This document shows, piece by piece, positions 61,503-64,000 of a DNA stretch of 64,000 bases. This stretch comes from Agapetus fuscipes (taxonomy: Eukaryota > Arthropoda > Insecta > Trichoptera > Glossosomatidae), in assembly GCA_951799405.1 (NCBI GenBank), contig OX637339.1, positions 19,964,001 through 20,028,000 of the forward strand, in the 5' to 3' direction. Position 1 is the first letter of the stretch; every line of letters starts with the position of its first letter. A model generated the notes under the pieces. That model was not told the DNA's origin. It did no database searches and saw only the letters and a program-made list of their open reading frames with translations. The translations under genes and the position numbers were made by a program.

Positions 61503-62115
61503 AATAATAATAATAATATTAGGATGATTCATTTGGAGAGCGCTGTTTTTGTGTATATCACACCTCAAGAGTCCTCTGCGAGCTTGGTCGTCGCTGTAGA
61601 AAGCGCCAATTCTCAAGCAAGACCCAGTTCTTTTTGAGTTACTAAGTCTATTCGTATTAGAACCAGGATTTAAGATAATGGTATAAAAATATGAATACAT
61701 GTAGAAATAATTGTTTAGGTACATAGTATTGTGTAGGAGTTCTCCACGCCTGAGACACAGGAGTTTCCTAGTTCAGGCACATGTAGATATTATTTTCTTG
61801 GTAAGTTAAATTCCTTATGTGTACAAATGTAATGTTAAGAGGTGCTTTGGTATTCATTTTTGTAGTAATTTTTGTAATATTATTTGTTGTATATTTTTAA
61901 TGAATAAATTATTATTATTTTTATTAAAAAAAAAGTTGTTGTAAGGTTGGATGGACCTTTCAGTGACCGGTCTTTGGCAAAGGTTTATGAATTTTTGAAC
62001 CCAAGGAAGAGCGCATTTGGAAAAATAAATGGTATTTTTTGTGCTCCGCCGGGATTCGAATCCACAACCTTCCATTTACGAGTCCGAAGTGTTGCCACTG
62101 GACTACGGACCGGTC
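61503..62115 (-). mobile_element. SINE-C with LINE-like tail, split by a poly(A) insertion
   Basis: Tail and 3' body at 61503-61632, head and body at 61936-62115 (GGTCCGTAGTCCAGTGGCAA, GGATTCGAATCCCGG). Between them is the insertion 61633-61935. Confidence 0.88.
61633..61935 (+). mobile_element. Retroposed 3'UTR-like insert with poly(A)
   Basis: About 300 bp ending AATGAATAAATTATTATTAT...ATTAAAAAAAAA, with AATAAA about 25 bp before the A-run. It splits SINE-C at CCCAGTT|G and AGTT is repeated after the A-run. The source gene or LINE is not recognised. Confidence 0.65.
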
Positions 62116-62505
62116 CAAGAAATGCCAACGACAGGCGGTGTACCTAGCGGTCACCCATCCAGGTAGCATTCGCGCCTAATGTTGCTTATGTGTAGCCGTC
62201 TGATTTGGCACGACTGTAAAGTTTTCGTAGCATATAAAGCAAGCAGTATGAAAGTGTTTGCACAGAAAGCTCCTTGAATACATATTGTATACATGGGAGT
62301 ACTGTTCACTGTTCCCCGCTAAGTGAGAGCCCTCCCCTAGTGGGTTATGGCCTCCTCTGGGACGCCAGACCAAACAGTAGAGAGCTGAAATAATGCGGAG
62401 GCCACGGGGGGTCGTCGTGTAATACAAAAAGCAGTAAGAAAATGGAAGTACGGTACAGCCTCGATTAACCGAGTCCACTTTTTCCGAGCTTGTTCTGTTC
62501 CGTCG
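62116..62505. other. Sequence with no recognised gene
   Basis: A 147-codon minus frame over 62176-62619 runs into a LINE-E2 tail and has no domain. Confidence 0.45.
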
Positions 62506-62770
62506 TCTGTAACTGTAAATCTGTCTCCATTCCGTTAGGGGTGGCAAGAGTCTCTGCAGTTTTGCCTCATTTTTTGCTATCCTTGAATCTAAATCTAAGT
62601 TGCAGAGATATATTAACATTTAAAGCTTATATCAAATGCATGCCCACAAACAAACATGTGTAGTTCGCGCTTACAAATGCTGAATGTGTACATACAAATA
62701 AAATCCAAACCTCAAATGAACATAAGCCCTACAACTTTTGCCGACCTTCCCTGAAATAGGGGTGATATTT
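62506..62770 (-). mobile_element. LINE-E2 tail scrap and module D
   Basis: 62506-62585: CTGTAACTGTAAATCTG and TTAGGGGTGGCAAGAGTCTC. 62586-62766: module D tail and centre, AATCTAAATCTAAGTTGCAG to CCTGAAATAGGGGTGA; the D head is missing. Confidence 0.82.
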
Positions 62771-63055
62771 ATAACTCTTTGAATTCGTTCATACCCATCT
62801 CTTATTTTACAAACGCTTTGCATATCCTTTTTTTAAAATAGATTTGTGAAGAGGAATACAATCCACCAACCTATTTTGCTTGGCCAGTTGTCTTTATGTA
62901 AAAGCAGAAGCTTGTGTGCATGCACTGGCATCTGTTGAACCAGGGTCGAAGTTATGGTCAAAGCGCCAGGCGTGATTCGTACCGGCGTTATTCTGTTCCA
63001 AATACGTTAGTCAAGTATACCGACTTGACTCTTGGCCATAACACCGACATTTTTT
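62771..63055 (+). repeat. LINE-E2 scrap then repeat L copy
   Basis: 62771-62830 is a LINE-E2 scrap in reverse. 62838-63055 is repeat L (AGATTTGTGAAGAGGAATAC, GCTTGGCCAG, TTGAACCAGGGTCGAAGTTA, GGCCATAACACCGACAT). Confidence 0.72.
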
Positions 63056-63420
63056 CACAACTTCACCAATCTGATTCAATCATCATTTTCTCGGTCTTTC
63101 CTTTCCTCTTTTCCCTCTCACATTACCTCCTATATACACTTTGAAAGTCTTTCATCATCCATTCTTTCTACATTTCCAAACCATATCATCACATTATTTT
63201 GTACCTTTACTTTCACATCCTCTTTCAACTTGAATTTGCCTTTCATCAATTCATTCTTAATACTACCTCTTAAAGTTTTTCCTGTCATACGTCACGTCAT
63301 GTCCTGTCATGCGTCACATGGTCTACGAATAGTCCATGTTTCACTTTCACACATCAATGTTGGTAACGATATATGCCATTGCGTACCTACCGACATTCTC
63401 AAAATCAACTTTCCATGCTT
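63056..63420 (-). pseudogene. LINE-E remnant, decayed
   Basis: Reverse text such as CTCGGTCTTTCCTTTCCTCT, TTTTTCCTGTCAT(A/G)CG and TCACACATCAATGTTGGTAA matches LINE-E from the GKGRPRK region back to the TLMYGSE region. Many frameshifts. GTCATACGTCACGTCATGTC is a local duplication. Confidence 0.7.
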
Positions 63421-63640
63421 CTTGACTGATACGTTGGTATGAGGCTGACGCCGTATTGTAAAAAATGGTTCATTTTTGCCAATACCTTCCCGGTTTCAGG
63501 TAAAGGCGGTAGAAGTTGCAAGGTTTATGCTCATGTGAGGTTTTCTTATATTTTATTTGTTAGTACTCATGCAACATTTATAAGCGCAAACTTACACGTG
63601 TCTGTTTTGTCATCTTTGCAGCTTAGATTATAGATTATTA
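63421..63640 (+). mobile_element. Module D copy, diverged
   Basis: CTTGACTGATACGTTGGTAT to GCAGCTTAGATTATAGATTA. Confidence 0.82.
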
Positions 63641-63677
63641 TAGAATTGTGAAAACTAGACAGTGATTTAAGCTTAAG

Positions 63678-63975
63678 ACCGGTCGATAGCTCATTTGGAT
63701 GAGTGCTTGCATTCCATGCCGTGAGCTTGGTTTCAAATCCCACAATCCCAGAAATGATTTCCCGTTTCGGTGTTTATTTCAAACCCCTGGATAAAATACT
63801 GGCAAGGCTTACTCAGCCTTCACAAGAAATGAGTACAAAGCCCCCTCGGGAGCTGGGCAACCTCCACTTCAAAATTAAGTGGCTGGCCCGCTTACCTGTA
63901 AAAATAAATAGGTTCCACTCGTCACATGCGAAACCCTTCGGGGATAACGCGGCAAGAAGTAACACTATATATTAT
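63678..63975 (+). mobile_element. SINE-A copy
   Basis: GACCGGTCGATAGCTCATTT head, a weak B box (GGTTTCAAATCCC), body TTTCCCGTTTCGGTGTTTAT, 3' end GATAACGCGGCAAGAAGTAA near the window edge. Confidence 0.88.
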
Positions 63976-64000
63976 GATAACACCAAGTTTGGCAATATCA

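Noticed and set aside
62176..62619. 147-codon minus-strand ORF
   Set aside because: Includes a LINE-E2 3' end out of context; no conserved motif.

Overview
The window is insect-like (certainly arthropod-like) nuclear DNA: AT-rich, intron-rich and packed with interspersed repeats. No bacterial operons, CRISPR arrays, rRNA genes or convincing free-standing tRNA genes were seen. The species cannot be named from the sequence.

One host gene is recognisable, on the minus strand. It encodes an RGK-family (Rad/Gem/Kir) Ras-like GTPase, close in sequence to insect Rgk proteins. Five coding exons fit together with matching splice phases: exon 1 (50103-50974, start codon at 50941-50943), exon 2 (44833-45019), exon 3 (15012-15111), exon 4 (6738-6846, P-loop) and exon 5 (6083-6174, switch region). 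Together they give about 444 residues. The remaining GTPase motifs (G4, G5, C-terminus) must lie beyond base 1. Introns are about 5.1, 29.7, 8.2 and 0.56 kb, so roughly 1-50 kb of the window is the inside of this one gene. 50975-64000 is its 5' side.

Almost everything else is transposon-derived. The only long intact retroelement ORF is a 1021-codon endonuclease plus reverse-transcriptase ORF of a CR1/L2-type LINE (11108-14173, plus strand, antisense to the host gene). Around it are: (i) remains of a second LINE group ('LINE-E', C-terminal domain only) in three lineages with different 3' tails; (ii) a roughly 260-bp 'module D' that is both the 3' end of LINE-E1 and a very abundant stand-alone element with a (TTAGA)n tail; (iii) tRNA-headed SINEs A, B and C, including a recurrent two-headed C-B dimer; (iv) several MITE families with clear inverted ends (F, G, R, hAT-like and others), some with target-site duplications; (v) a solo LTR with TG...CA ends; (vi) fragments of other LINEs. 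Nesting of one element in another is common and gives relative ages.

Local architecture worth attention: a triplicated exon-2 donor region (44646-44900), a 55-bp intronic repeat next to the exon-5 donor (5752-6045), a 37-bp minisatellite near exon 2 (45541-46140), a 124-bp minisatellite (58458-59478), two very strong hairpins (16941-17058 and 49886-49983), a 45/90-bp array (27985-28565), two foldback-like loci (7855-8960 and 26190-27520) and an inverted duplication (about 40650-41170 versus 42480-42880). All family assignments come from reading the sequence. No database search was possible, and boundaries of degenerate repeats are approximate.
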